Shown in pieces: positions 13,149 to 25,200 of a stretch of 64,000 bases of DNA. Origin of the DNA: Gymnothorax reevesii (taxonomy: Eukaryota > Chordata > Actinopteri > Anguilliformes > Muraenidae). A program made the translations under genes and the position numbers. Under the pieces are notes generated by a model. That model had not been told where the DNA came from. It made no database searches and worked only from the letters and a program-made list of their open reading frames with translations. Numbering within the stretch: the first letter of the stretch is position 1; each line of letters opens with the position of its first letter. The DNA is taken from assembly GCA_029721435.1 (NCBI GenBank), contig CM056574.1, positions 806,001-870,000 of the forward strand, in the 5' to 3' direction.

Positions 13149-13780
13149 CCGGTACCTGTTTAACCGCATGATAATGGCAAACAGCAAACCCCTCCTGTCA
13201 CCACAGAGCAACCGACCTGGGATCAGTCTCCTCCTATCAGTCTGGTTTCTGGTAACGGACCCATTCTGATCCCAGTTCTCTAAAGGTCATTTTAATCATT
13301 TTTGCAGTTGCCATGCAATACACCTGTATGTCTTTTTCTTTTGGAAACTCATATCTACAATCTCTTCATGAACCAAATCTTTGAGAAATTTTTAAAAAGT
13401 TTGACAAGATAGATAAATACATGCTTGATTTTACCTCCATGACGTTCAGACTGATTGAAATACATAAGGCCTGTCCCTTCTGTCAACTTTTCAATCCTAT
13501 TGGTCACTCGTGTTATTCCGGTGAGATCTGAGAGCTCAAAATGTCTTTCAGATGTAAATAAAACCATTTTGAAGGCACTGGCTTACATGTAGGATAATAT
13601 CACATCTAGTTGCATCTCCAGAGAAAATACAGGCTTCATTCACCACAAAATACTGTTGTTGTTAATAATAACGAGCACAAAGTATTCAACGCTGATTTTT
13701 AAAATACATTTTACAGACAACCTTCCGAGGCATGCATGCATCTTTAAATGTGTTTCAGTGTTTTGCACGTGTATCCGTCG
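13149..13780. other. Single-copy spacer, no gene seen
   Basis: The sequence leaves the 32-bp register at about 13,148 and becomes AT-rich single-copy DNA. A 70-codon minus-strand frame (13,355-13,567) has no recognisable domain and no supporting signals; I do not call it a gene. Nothing else is evident. Confidence 0.5.
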
Positions 13781-14355
13781 ATGAGCAAAAATATTATGAC
13801 CACTCACAGATGTTTACATAACATCTTACTTACTTCATGATGACGACGCTTAAGGTCTGCAAACAGACCCTGGATGGAATGCAAACGGTCAGTTCCTGTA
13901 GTCACAGAGTTGGATGCAACAGAAATCGAACCTGAGTGATTTTGACAGGCCCAGAGCAGCAGGTGAGAGCGTCTCAGAAGTAGCGAGGCGTCTGCAGTGC
14001 TCGAGTGTCCTCAATCAGTGATGCAAGAAGGGACAAACCATAACCTGACAACAAGGTGTCGGCATCCAAGGCTGATCGACGCACAAGAGCAGCAGTAGCA
14101 ATCCCATCCTGCCCAAACCGACAGAGGGGCTACTGTGGCACAAGGGCAGAAAGGTTTCATAATTACTGTTGTAAAAAATCTGTCCAAACACACAGTGCAG
14201 ACCAGCATGATGCATCTGGGGCTTTGCAGCTGCAGCTGGTCAGAGTGCGAGTCCAATCCCAGTCCACCATGAAAAGCCCATGGGACGGGCACGAAAACCA
14301 CAGAGCTGGACCTGGGAGCAATGGAAGAAGGTCTTCGGGTCCAGTGAGTCTTGTA
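13781..14355 (+). mobile_element. Decayed Tc1/mariner transposon (left end and part of transposase)
   Basis: The stretch starts with ATGAGCAAAAATATTATGAC, which I recognise from memory as the left end of a common fish Tc1-like family. The transposase relic follows in shifting frames from about 13,930. Recognisable pieces are R-H-P-R-L-I-D-A near 14,060, R-G-A-T-V-A-Q near 14,124, and H-T-V-Q-T-S-M-M-H-L-G-L near 14,190. W-T-W-E-Q-W-K-K-V-F ends near 14,345. The family normally continues W-S-D-E-S at this last site, where D is the first catalytic aspartate. Here the frame reads G-S-S-E-S, so that residue is lost. Frameshifts, stops and a missing right half show a dead copy. Homology is moderate to high confidence; the subfamily name is not assigned. 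Confidence 0.8.
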
Positions 14356-14480
14356 CAATTCTAAATCATGCAGACCAGCTGAGTAAATGTGCCCATTTTC
14401 ACTGGGATTAACAACTGCAACAGGATTCATTGTGAATGCAAAGCCGTTGAAAATGTTACATTGAGAAATCCAGAGTCCAG

Positions 14481-14495
14481 TGTGTGTGTGTGTAT

Positions 14496-14541
<46 letters not shown>

Positions 14542-14543
14542 AC

Positions 14544-14575
<32 letters not shown>

Positions 14576-14580
14576 TTGAG

Positions 14581-14618
<38 letters not shown>

Positions 14619-15017
14619 AGTGTGTGTGCACGCGAGCGTGTGTGTATGTGTGCGTGTGTGTGTATGAGTGTGTGTGTGTGTGTGAGTGTGTATGTATGTG
14701 TGTGTATGAGTGTGTGTGTATGTGTGTGAGTGTGTATGTGTGTGTATGAGGGTGTGTGTGTTTATGTGCGTGTATGTGTGTGTGTGTGCGTGTGTATGTG
14801 TGTATGAGTGTCTGTGTTTGTGTGTGTGTATGAGTGTGTGTGTGTGTATATGAGTGTGTCAGTGTGTGTATGTGTTTGTATGAGTGTATGTGTGTGTGTA
14901 TGTATGAGTGTGTGTGTGTTTGTGTGTGTGAGTGTGTCCGTGTGTGTGTATGAGTGTGTGTGTGTGTGTGTGCGTATGTGTGTATGTGTGTGTGTGTATG
15001 AGTGTGTGTGTGCGCGC
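14481..15017 (+). repeat. TG-rich microsatellite, about 0.54 kb
   Basis: This is a long run of GT dinucleotides interrupted by TATGAG, TGCG and CACGCG variants. It is nearly pure alternating purine-pyrimidine, with Z-DNA potential. Reading frames through it (Cys-Val on the plus strand, His-Thr on the minus strand) are products of the repeat. Confidence 0.95.
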
Positions 15018-17203
15018 TGTGATATTGGGTGGTTTTTGGGCTGCGAGGCTACTGCTGGCCCCTTGATGGGTTGCTTTTTTGTTTTCTCTTTAAAGGCAGA
15101 AAGCCGACTTCAAGCCGGCATTTTAACTTTTTTAATAACGATTTTTCTGTGCCGTTAGCCCGAGCTCTGATCCTGGTGGAATTGCACAATCCGATTACAG
15201 CTCTATTTTACAGAAGGGTAGATGGAGCAATAACGGATGGCGCGAGGAAATGGGGCTTCGCCCATCAATTAGATCTCTATTAGCAGCCCACGCGCCCCAC
15301 CCCCGCTCTTTCACTCTTTCCCAGCGCAATGTTTCATGCCCTTAACCTCTAGACTAAGGCCCTATTGCTTTGTTTTCTACATCCATGTGTACGACACAAA
15401 CACCTGCTAATCCATACAGAAATACCGCGTCATATCAGTCTATACGCGCCCCTCCAACAATGAGAAACATCTCCTCCCTGGAGTGCCCGCAGTCCCGGCA
15501 CCTGCACAATAGGACCAAAGCCATTCATCACGCACAATAATTTCAGCTGCAGTCGGTTTATTAATGGTAAAAGCTTTATTATTATGAAGTGTGCCCCCAG
15601 TTAAAGGTAATTAACAACACAATGAGCCGCATACTGTACATTTGAATTCTCATCTGCGGTGATACATCATATCTGTCAAACCCTCCTCTCACTCTGGCGA
15701 TTGAAATTCATGTGCCGCCTCCTCACATGGCCTGCGCAACAACTTCAATATCGTCACCCTGCTTTCGGTTTATTCCGCATGGCTGGGAATACATTCAAAC
15801 AGTCCGTGGTGCAGCTCCGTCGTTTTATTTTAACCATGAAGCCCAAGCGCAGACCAACTTTATTTGCGTATTTGCATATTTGGAGAAGTCTGCACGATTC
15901 AGAGCAAGACAGTGCTGCCAAGTTGGAAGTGGATAAATTATTCGCCCCGCAGCGGAGTGAATTGGGGGAAAGGGATCGGCTATCTGCCCCGCTACAGGGT
16001 CAACAAGAGAAGCAGTTCTGCTAATCGCACGGCGGTGGGACGGATAAGGGAAGCACTTCTGCTATTTGCCGCGCAGTTGGGCCAATAAGAGATTTCATTT
16101 TATAATCCGCCCCGCTCTTTGATCTTTCGCGCCGAACCGCTGCGGGGCGAATAGCCTCTGCCATAAAAGTTAACTTCCAGATCACGTGATTGACATTTCA
16201 GAAGGGAACTGTACCAACTCCAGGCCCGCAGGCCAGTTTTTTTTTTTGCACCCGAAGACACCTCGTTTTCGCAACATTTATTTATTTCCACATTTTAATT
16301 TTATTCCTGTTTAGAATGCATCACAATAAAGATTGAAAAGGTCCGATAAGGATCATTTATCACCGATGACAAAATACGAAAGACTTCCAGATAAAGCCAC
16401 AAAGGGCCCAGTTATAAGGCCACGAAAAAGAATTCGGTGAGAAGGGGGCGAGCTAAAATCAAGTGTCACGAAATTGAAAAGCTGATTTAAGATATATTGT
16501 GTAAAGAAGGTACCGTTGCTTCATTCAGCCCTGATATATGCATTTAAATTGAATTTTAAGTGTGGACTTGGCTGTTGCACCAGCTCAGGGCATAAACGTC
16601 GCTTCACTGCCAACACGGATATGCTCGAAGGTTAATTTTACAATTTTCATAATGCTCCTTTATTCAGACCGAGTCTCATTCGGCCAGCAGCCCGCGGAGT
16701 CGATGAAAAGGGCTTTGAACAACGGAACTAAAGCCGGTGAGAAACGCGAGCTCCTGCCGGACTGAGTGACACTCCGGATTCCCGCCAGGGCGCGTCCTCG
16801 CCCTCGGCATCAGCAGCTCTCTCCGCGCCAGTCAGTGCCCTCATTTACATTCTGAGCGTCATCTTTTACAGGGAGATTATTGAGATGTTTTGTACCATAA
16901 AGGAAGACTCTAGATGAGAAGAAAAAAAGGAGATATTGGAGATGCAGCTAATTTTGACGGCAAATCGTTTCAGCTGAAGAGCACAGCCATCACTGGGCTC
17001 CTGTCTGTGCCGTCAAACAGGAGGTTTGAGAATCAATGAGGCGTTTTTTTCCTTTTGTAAGATCCATACAGGAGAATTCTGCGGACATTTCCTGCGCCGT
17101 TTTTTGACTTCTGAAACAGCCGATCGCAGTTAGATTCATTTAAGATGTAATGAGAAAGGAAAAACTCAACTTCTGACTTTCGAAATTTATCTTATTCTTC
17201 TTC
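15018..17203. other. Single-copy region with possible conserved noncoding segments
   Basis: No gene was recognised. The stretch 15,530-15,700 (CAATAATTTCAGCTGCAG, TTTATTAATGG, GGTAATTAACAACAC) and the stretch around 16,490-16,570 (CTGATATATGCATTTAAATT) have the even, AT-rich, TAAT-containing look of developmental noncoding elements in vertebrates. The 15,659-16,024 plus-strand frame has no recognisable domain. Conservation cannot be judged from one sequence, so this is a pointer only. Confidence 0.3.
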
Positions 17204-17259
<56 letters not shown>

Positions 17260-17280
17260 CATAATAATAATAATAATATC
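17204..17280 (+). repeat. AAT-trinucleotide microsatellite
   Basis: A run of AATAAT with one CATAAT interruption follows CTTCTTCTT, and ends before ATCATTATGA. Confidence 0.95.
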
Positions 17281-19599
17281 ATTATGATTTCGGCAATATT
17301 CATCTATAAATACCGTCAAAACCTAAGCTCAAATTTACAATAAACTGAGCTAATTATTTTACAAAGAAAGATACAAATTGGAATAAAAAACAATACTTAC
17401 TGACAATAATGATAAATTAATCAAAAATAGCATTTAAAGAAAAATAAAAATCAATCTACCATCATGACTCCCTTTGGTTTCATTTTTGCTTGCTTGAACT
17501 GCTGAAGTCATACAGTTTACCATTTAACTCCAAGTAAAGACATCGACTCTAGTTTCACTCTCTCTTAAAATCTCATTTATTTGATTATTCATGTCTATAT
17601 GATATAACATTGTAAATGTTATTTATTACATTGTAAAATCGATTATCAAATAAATTCCTCTTTACCACTCAGTATCCTTAGTTGTTCATTTTCTGCCTAA
17701 ATATAATGCTGTAATAGGGCAAACTTCGCTGAATTTGTCGGACAAAGAACCAGGCAAAATAGTTTATCTCATGCTATACTCGAAAATTGGACCACAAACA
17801 AGTTTTCGTCCAATTGTCAAAGTAAAAAGATAGCCATTTATCATTGCACTGGACAGCTATTTTTTTTTATAAACCTCCCAGTTTTAGACCCAAATTCAGC
17901 ATTTTTATGGAAAACTGCAGTCACTTTGATTGATGAAATCTAAAGATGTCGAAAGCAGTATCAAAGATCTCCAACTGCGGCATACCAACGGGGTGCTTCA
18001 ATGTCGTCATTGTTGCTGAAAAATAAAGTGAAGAAATGCAAAGAAAATTGCGATTTCCGTCAAAAGGCAAAAGAAACGAAGTTCTACGGAATTCGTGTTC
18101 TCACGTTCAGACAGCGGGGAAGAGAAATGTCCACCTCTTCCGGAACAATGTCCCATTTCGCCTGATTCTGCACAGCGTACAATTTTGTGGACTGTCTGAA
18201 CAAATACAGCCCTGCGCGAATGAACTGATGAGATTCCGAATATTGCATTTGTAATATTGTAAAGACAGCATGCACAGAATTTTAAGAATGGCGTCGAATA
18301 ACTCACAGGGCTGCACATTTTTAAAATGACATCTCGTTAATTACATTTTCGTGTGTCAGCAAAATTGCAATAAACCCGGCACTTCCAGTTTAAAATTATG
18401 TATTGAATAATAATTCAACCGCACTAATTGTCCCCGATTTCCCATAAATTGCCAATAACCACTGGAAGACGCAACTGAGACAAACCAAATGGCGTGGAGA
18501 GACTCCGCCAGACGAAATCTCTCCCTCGCTCATCCTCTGTCGCGGCACATAGAGATGGTTTCCATAAATCTTCCTCCGTTTTAGCTATTTTTGCCCTGAG
18601 ACTCCTCCAGGCAATGAGAGGCTGTGTCAGGATTGTGTTTGCGCACCAGTCCTTAGGCCCAGCTGCTCCGGAACACAGACAAGCTCTTGTCAATTAGCTG
18701 CTGACGAGCAGGTCCTGCGCGAGCCCGCGGCGGTTCGGCACCCGGCGGCGCACGGTCACCTCAATTAGTATCAATTCCTGCCGGGATCTCAGGGCAGAGG
18801 AGAGCGAGGGCGGAGAGACGGGCAAAGCGCTGCAAATTTTCTGACCTCAACCGAAAAACAACGACGCGGCCAAACTGCATCGAACAGCCGGCAAAGCGTA
18901 CAGAAAACGGGATATGAGCAATAACAATTCCCTATCCCAGTGCTTCCGCCCAACATTATTTACAGAGCAAAGAAAGATGCCAAATATGTAAAATACACCG
19001 GAAAAAGTAGCCTAACTTTGAGACAGGTGTCAGAGAGCATCTTTAGGTCTTACAGGGTCTGGCTTTTTGTCCTTGATCTGTAATTGGAGGAAGGGGCTCA
19101 GTCGGCAGGCGGTGAGTCCGAGGGGAACGGGCATATTCGGACAGCAAGCCTGTCCGTAGGGTTTAGCGACATGGTGGTGCAGAGGGTCAGAGGGGCCAGG
19201 CTTCCAGCGGGACGAGTAAAATCTCCGGCAGCGAAAGCGACGGCACAACCACTGGGAATTATTAAGGTCAGAGAATGTTTAACTAATTACCGAGCGATCA
19301 GAACGAAGGACAGACTGCAGCGTTGAAGAGCAGGTCTAACAGCGCATGACACAGGGCGCAGGGCAACAGGCAAGTGCACAGCAGCACAGCACAACTGACT
19401 GAGCAACAAATCCCGTGTGAATCAGGAGTTAGACGAGGAAAAAAAGTCATCAAGAAAAAATCTGTACAACAGAAGGAATTCAATATTTAAAAAGCATAAC
19501 TCTTCGTGTGAAGACAGCAACATGACACAATGGATAGGAGTGGTGAAATCAACTTTGATTTGTTAACAAAAACAAAAAAATTATTGTTCTAGGTATAAT
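17281..19599. other. Single-copy region, no gene recognised
   Basis: AT-rich to about 18,400, then a GC-richer segment at about 18,640-18,900 (GCGCGAGCCCGCGGCGG and CGGCACCCGGCGGCGCACGG) flanked by CAATTAG sites. Short frames on both strands lack domains. The GC-rich patch could be a small CpG island, but there is no associated coding sequence in view. Confidence 0.4.
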
Positions 19600-20060
19600 G
19601 TGAAAAAATGCCACTAGATGGCAGTATTGATTTTCTTTTTGTTAAGCCCAGTTTGGAGCTAGGTTTGGGCATGTCCTGGGCATGTCTGAGAGGGGAAGTC
19701 CCAGAGATAAAAAAAAAAGTCTAAATGTGGGAGGGGGCTGCAAAAGAGTATATAAAGGGGAGAAATTGAGACAGTAAAGTAGTAGGAGAAATTGCAAGGA
19801 GAAGGGTACGTTTGACCAGACCTGTGACTCTTTTCAAGACGAGTGAAGTTTTTTGTGGGTTTTTGCCAGTGTTGGAGCATTTTTCTCACCTGGAACATCA
19901 CCAAGCAACCCCATCTCAAGGAACTGTAAATTTTTTTTCTTGTATATTATCAATCTTGGTCAGTAGTATAAATTGTCAGTTAGTGTTTGTGTCTGTTTGA
20001 GTTTTAGAATTTTGTCTTTCATCCCTTGCTGTCGTAAATGTCGTAGCAAATTGGGGCCAT
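19600..20060 (+). other. Possible solo LTR or promoter unit with TATA box
   Basis: The stretch contains a purine-rich upstream part, a good TATA box (TATATAAAG, 19,749-19,757), a G/A-rich leader, and a T-rich downstream part ending near TAGCAAATTGGGGCCATAAC (20,045). That arrangement (promoter, leader, possible primer-binding-like sequence) resembles a retroelement LTR. No gag or pol sequence follows and no target-site duplication could be confirmed. A plain Pol II promoter or chance is also possible. Confidence 0.3.
19611..19624 (+). promoter_or_regulatory. Match to the CTCF core motif
   Basis: CCACTAGATGGCAG fits the vertebrate CTCF core consensus CCASYAGRKGGCRS at every position. It sits just upstream of the LTR-like unit. 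The match is direct; binding is inferred. Confidence 0.4.
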
Positions 20061-20157
20061 AACAAATTTGGGCTGTAACACAGGCAAATATTCAGCATAA
20101 CACGCTAGAATAAAGGAAAGCGTCAAAAAGTAAAAGAGAGACTGTTGTGACCTCTGG

Positions 20158-20250
20158 CAAAGCTATCGACGGCACTTAATGAAAGACTGTTTACACTTAA
20201 ACTCAAAGCTATCGACGGCGCTTAATGAAAGACTTTTTACACCTGAACAC
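20158..20250 (+). repeat. Two-copy 46-bp direct repeat
   Basis: AAGCTATCGACGGC followed by an ACTTAATGAAAGACT-like stretch occurs twice. The AGCTATC sites are at 20,161 and 20,207, a spacing of 46 bp, with a few substitutions between copies. Confidence 0.85.
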
Positions 20251-22183
20251 ATTCTTGTTGAAACTAGGAATGATTGTTCTGGTGTAGTCTCTCTCGCTCT
20301 CTAACTTTAGGCTAATAGTATTTTCCGTAGGATATTTCAGATATATTTTGGCAGAATAAAATATTACCGTGATACTTCTGTTGTCTTTCAAAAAGAATTT
20401 GTAGAAGACAACTCTTGCTTGTTAATAAGGATCAAATTATGACTAATCGTAGAACAGAGCACTGTGGGGTCAGATTGGGCGTCACGGAAAGCAGCGTTTC
20501 ATCAAAGTGGAGATGATCGCATTGAAAGCGGACGCGGCTGCAGGGTCAGCTCTTCTGCGCTGCGCAGCGTAAACCGCCTCAGGTCCCAACGACTGCCGTT
20601 CACTTATCCACCACCCCACCCATCAATCTCTATCCAATTATCCCTTCGCACAAACCGTGCGGCACATCACATCCACCGCCGCGGCTTCATCCACTGACAA
20701 TGGGCACACGATTCGAATGTCCTTCGGTGTGTTTCACTAGGCTTTACTAACTCGATGTACAGCCTATCTAACCATTGACTTTGAAAATGGACACACCTTC
20801 CAATCTCAATTTCGACATACCTTGTTTAATCTGCATTTGGGCGCGGGAAAGATCCATTTCAATTGAATATTCAATCAGTAATATTGGCTTGCTCCGCGGT
20901 TTTAAGCTCCCAAAAGCGGCCTCTCGGTGCTTGAACAGGTCAATTCAGCCCAATATGCAGTCCATGTTAATGAATGATAATTTGCGAAATATATATATAT
21001 ATATATGTATTATTCTATTTATTTGTTTTTTTTTTTTACTATTTATAAGGTTATATGTCTCTGGGTTGGAGACATAAAAAATGACTGTCGCCATTCAGGA
21101 CTAATAGAAGCTCTGGATGACGCAAAATATCCGGAAGCAAGACCCAAAGGACGCCGTACATTCAAGGAGAAGATGACTAGACGTGGAAAGCCCGGGGGGT
21201 AAGACTGGTAAATCCAGCCATGAATGCGGCCATTTGATTTCACCTGGCCGAAGAATTGAGCCGATCAGAAAATCGGCATGCATGAGGCTCATGCAACGAT
21301 GAAGCACAGACTATATGAACCATCATAGTCAACAGGCTCCACCAGCGTCACAGGGGAACTGGCTCAGCTTCGTCACAGGGAACAGGCCCATTCTTTTCCT
21401 AGATCTGCGGCGATCATGAAAGCACGGATGAGGACACTGGGTGTGCCTTTGCGCATGGGCTAACTAAATTCTCAGGGGAATACCCACGAAACATGCGCGC
21501 ACACGGCTCCGCCTATTGAGCAGTGAATAACATGCGAAAAACGAACCCAGTGCTTTGTGTGTGCAACGCCATCTTTCACGAAACAACTCAATTAAGCGGC
21601 CACTCAAAGCAATTTTTGAAACGTTTCTCCTCTGAGAATTACACCGCGAAGAAATGAATCTGCAGGGACCTCACCTCCCACCATGCCTCAATAAAACATA
21701 CATCAACCTCACTCGGTCTGTGTATAATTTTTAATATATATGCTATAAATGTTCACTTTGTTACTCTGAAGGACAGAAAATAATATCGGCAGATCTTAAT
21801 ATCTGCCCATTACGGGCAAATGATCCGGAAGCGGGTACCACTTGAGTGTTGATTAATTTATTTCCCGACTGAGTTTGATAAAGCAATCAGGACTTCATTT
21901 ACTCTGAAGGGGACAATCACAATGTCCTCGCTTTGAAATCACAATGGAGTTTTTTTCCCCTCAATTATCAGCTTAATAGCCTACAATTAATTTCAACTGT
22001 CGTTCTAGCGCGCAAAAGCATTAGAATGCCCACTTAAATTAAATAAACTGAATCACAAAGTTACACTTTGAAGCAATTTTCGACATTAAGGGTATTTTGT
22101 CGAGGAAATATTGCCGATTTGGTCTCATAAATATAAAACTCATGACGAAACAAACATGCCAAGAATGAATATAAAATGGCTCA
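20251..22183. other. Single-copy region, no gene recognised
   Basis: Contains a short AT dinucleotide run (about 20,988-21,007) and several open stretches without recognisable domains. Nothing here supports a gene call. Confidence 0.4.
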
Positions 22184-23657
22184 CAGTGCTGCAAAAAGTA
22201 TGTGTCCCCATCCGATTTCTTCTATATTTACATTTATGTCATACTAAAATTTTTCAGACCAAATTAATTCTAATATTAGACTAAGCTAATCTCTGAAACA
22301 CAAAATGTAGTTTATAAATGATAATCTAATTCTTCAAGTGATGGACAAAAGCTACCCAACCCTACCTGGCTCTATGAGAAAAAGTAATTATCCCTTTGGT
22401 TTCTAAATCAACCGACTACATCAAAGAAATCAACAATTGGGTTCAATTTCATTAGACACATCCAGACATGATGACTGCAAACCCTGTTGAATCTACAAAT
22501 CAGTTAAATAGAAACTGTCTGAAATATTTAAGGCTAAAGCAGCACATGATGCCACAGTATAAAGAAATTTGCAAACAAATGAGCAACAAAGTCGTAGACA
22601 CCGGGTCAGGAAAGGGTTACTCGGCCATTTCTGAGGCTCTGGGACCCCAACCCACCATGGTGACGCCGTTATCGAAAAACAGCCAAACTCAGAGCTGTGG
22701 TAAACCTTCCCAGGAGCGGCGTGCATCAGGTAAAGTATGTTCTCACAACTCAGGAGGAAAGAGACGGGAAAATGGCCTCCGTGGAGAAGCAGGAAGGTGA
22801 GCTGCACTGCTGACTGGAAAGAACACAAAGGTTTGTCGCAAAGTTGCCAAAAATGTATCTTCATAATCCCCAAACTTTTGGTTCAGTATTCTGTGAATTG
22901 ATGAGTCAGAAGTATAACATTCTGGAAGATATGGGTCCCAATACATCTGGCATAAACCAAACACAGCATCCCATAATATGAACATCGTGCCAAACACGGC
23001 GGAGGTAGAGTGACCGGCTGCAGCTACTCTGCTGCTTCAGGACCTGGATGATTTGCTCGGGCTGATGGAACTATGAGTTCTGCTCTCTTCCGGAAAATCC
23101 TGAATGAGAAAATCCGGCCATCAGTTTGTGACCTGCAGCTCGATTTGGCCACGCAGCTGGGCAGTGATCTGAGGCACACGAGCCAGTTCACTTCAGAATG
23201 GCTCAAAAGATACATAGAGAAGGTTTTAAAGTGGCCAAGTCAAAGTCCTGATTTGAGTCCAGTTCAGATGCTATGGCATGATCTTAAACAGGCAGTTCAC
23301 GCCCAAAAATTCTGCAATGTGGCTGATTAAAAATTAATAAATAAATAAAAATTAAAAGAAATGGACCAAAGTTCCTCCACATCAACATCGCAAACTCACT
23401 TGTGGTCACTGCCAACGTCTAATTGCAGCTGTTGCTGCCAAGGGTGGCACAACCGTTTACGTTTTGGGGAGCAATTTTTGTTTCTCAGCGGTGTAATAGG
23501 TTTTTAAAAACTCCTTACCTTCAATAAATCAAATGTTAATTTCAAAGTGTTGACTCAAGTTGTCTTCGTCTTATTCTAAAATTAACAGGATGATCTGGAA
23601 CATTCAAATCTGACGAAATGGACATTGGGAAGGGGAAAATGCATTCTCACAGCACTA
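22184..23657 (+). mobile_element. Tc1/mariner-like transposon, full length but dead
   Basis: The left end is CAGTGCTGCAAAAAGTATGT (from 22,184). The right end, read on the other strand from 23,657, is TAGTGCTGTGAGAATGCATT, so the ends form diverged inverted repeats. Length is about 1.47 kb, close to a complete Tc1-like element. AT-rich untranslated flanks with CCCC near the ends match a common fish family known from memory. Target TA dinucleotides are not preserved on both sides. The transposase inside is described separately. Confidence 0.85.
22555..23455 (+). pseudogene. Tc1/mariner transposase relic
   Basis: The N-terminal DNA-binding part is recognisable near 22,580-22,660 (K-V-V-D then G-K-G-Y-S-A-I-S-E-A-L-G, a helix-turn-helix of the family). 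The middle is broken. The C-terminal part is clear: W-P-S-Q-S-P-D-L-S-P-V-Q-M-L-W-H-D-L-K ends near 23,288, and V-A-A-K-G-G-T-T lies near 23,430. In the family the residue before M/N-L-W is the catalytic glutamate (N-P-I-E). Here it is glutamine, CAG at 23,265-23,267, so the protein would be inactive even if frames were intact. Stops and frameshifts occur between blocks. The boundaries are approximate. Confidence 0.8.
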
Positions 23658-24751
23658 CAAGGAGCGAGCCAAGCAAGGCAACATTATTTTGGCTCGGCTA
23701 CGTATAGACAAGTGACCCATTCCAGCTTCCTTGTAAATATAATAATCATTACAATCTATATTTATGGACCTGCAGCCATATGTAATAGTATTATTGTACG
23801 GAAACAGTGCGGATTTCAAAATAATGCGAATAGTTCTGAAAGATGATGAATGCTGCCGGTGTCTGGAGCGCGCTGGTCATAGAGACCAAACGATTTTCAG
23901 CTCAGAAAGGACCAGCGTGAAAGCAGGATTTATTCAGAAAAGTCTTCCCAGGGGCTGATTGGCAAAATCGGCTGGAAACAGCATGGCTGAAACGGACGCC
24001 AGCGGAGACGCCCGCCGTCTCTGAATCAGGTTGAGAAGATCAGCTCGATTCAATAGTGCGTGGAAACGAACCAAGATTTAATATCATTACTCACGTATGA
24101 TTAGCTAAAGAATAACAATACTTGAAATGCGCAGCAGAAAGAACCAGCCGGTGGCAATTGCTACGATAAATTTCGTTGGATTAGTGTTGGAATACGCGAG
24201 ATGAAATATGAGCTGACTTGAAATACACGCAAAAAATAATCATAACCCATATATTTTTACTAAACGTTGTTCGCGCTTCTTTTTAGGTAATTTATAATAC
24301 GTACCTTTGAATTGTATATTCATTCATTTATTTATTTACGTACTTACCAACTTGAAATATTTAAGACCCAGGCTACATTGCCACTTAGAGGACCAGAATT
24401 AATAATAGCCCGTTTTCCAAGCCAATTTGAAATGCACTGCATACCCTGAGCAAATGGACTTATGTATCCGACAAAAGAAAACAGCAAGGGGTTATGATTT
24501 TCAAGTTTTTATAATTTTTATTATTTTTTAAAATTTATTTATTTTATCGTGGACAGTGCGCTACAACTCATAACTGGACTGTAGCGCGTTTTAATTCACT
24601 GTCATTTACTGCATGGGCTACTGTTTGAATGGAGCGATTTCAGCTGTTTTCATTTTCCTATAAATACTAGTAAATAAGTGTTACGTTAGGCCTAAATGTA
24701 AACGTGCAAGACAGGATAGGCCCACGTACATTTAAGTACATTTTTCGGCCA
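23658..24751. other. Single-copy AT-rich spacer, nothing recognised
   Basis: No domain-bearing frame, RNA gene or repeat structure was seen on either strand. Confidence 0.4.
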
Positions 24752-25000
24752 CACACTCAAAAATAGAAGTACCAAAATGTACCTAAAAGGGTACAAATGC
24801 TTGTCGCTGGGGGCGAACCTTTTTGAGACATTTGTGTGCCCCTCAGTGCTGTTTTACATCAATTTGTACCCATTTTGTCAGTCAAAAGGTACACTTCTGG
24901 CCTCTTTAAAATCAACATTGTACTCTTGAGGGAACATTCTGAAAAAATGTATCTGTAAGTACAGAAATGTTCTTGCCTCGTACCCCCATTTCTGAGTGTG
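24752..25000. mobile_element. MITE-like element, 249 bp, with terminal inverted repeats
   Basis: The left end CACACTCAAAAATAGAAGTA pairs with the right end, whose reverse complement is CACACTCAGAAATGGGGGTA. The interior contains repeated GGTAC/GTACC words in both orientations (AAAGGGTAC, GGTACACTT, TTGTACCC). There is no coding capacity, which fits a non-autonomous DNA transposon. A clear target-site duplication was not found, so the superfamily is left open. Confidence 0.75.
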
Positions 25001-25117
25001 CACCACAAGCCATTTTTGGGTAACTTTTCTCACCTTGCCCTCTCCCGTTTAAACATCCGGAATACTTTACGAACAGTTCGGTTACACAACTGCTTCGTCC
25101 CCTTTCCACACTATTTT

Positions 25118-25197
25118 TTATTTATTTATATACATATATATATATATATATATTTATACATATATATGTATATAATATATATATATATATATATATT
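25118..25197. repeat. AT-rich dinucleotide repeat
   Basis: Runs of TATATA are interrupted by TTTATACA and GTATAATA. This is a simple repeat. Confidence 0.9.
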
Positions 25198-25200
25198 GGT

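Noticed and set aside
13355..13567. Small minus-strand protein of 70 codons
   Set aside because: No recognisable domain, promoter or splice context; the length is within chance for AT-rich DNA.
14011..14631. Minus-strand frame with a long His-Thr run
   Set aside because: Made by the TG microsatellite joined to antisense of a Tc1 relic.
18007..18318. Overlapping frames on both strands as small genes
   Set aside because: Several overlapping frames in different phases, none with a family match I recognise.
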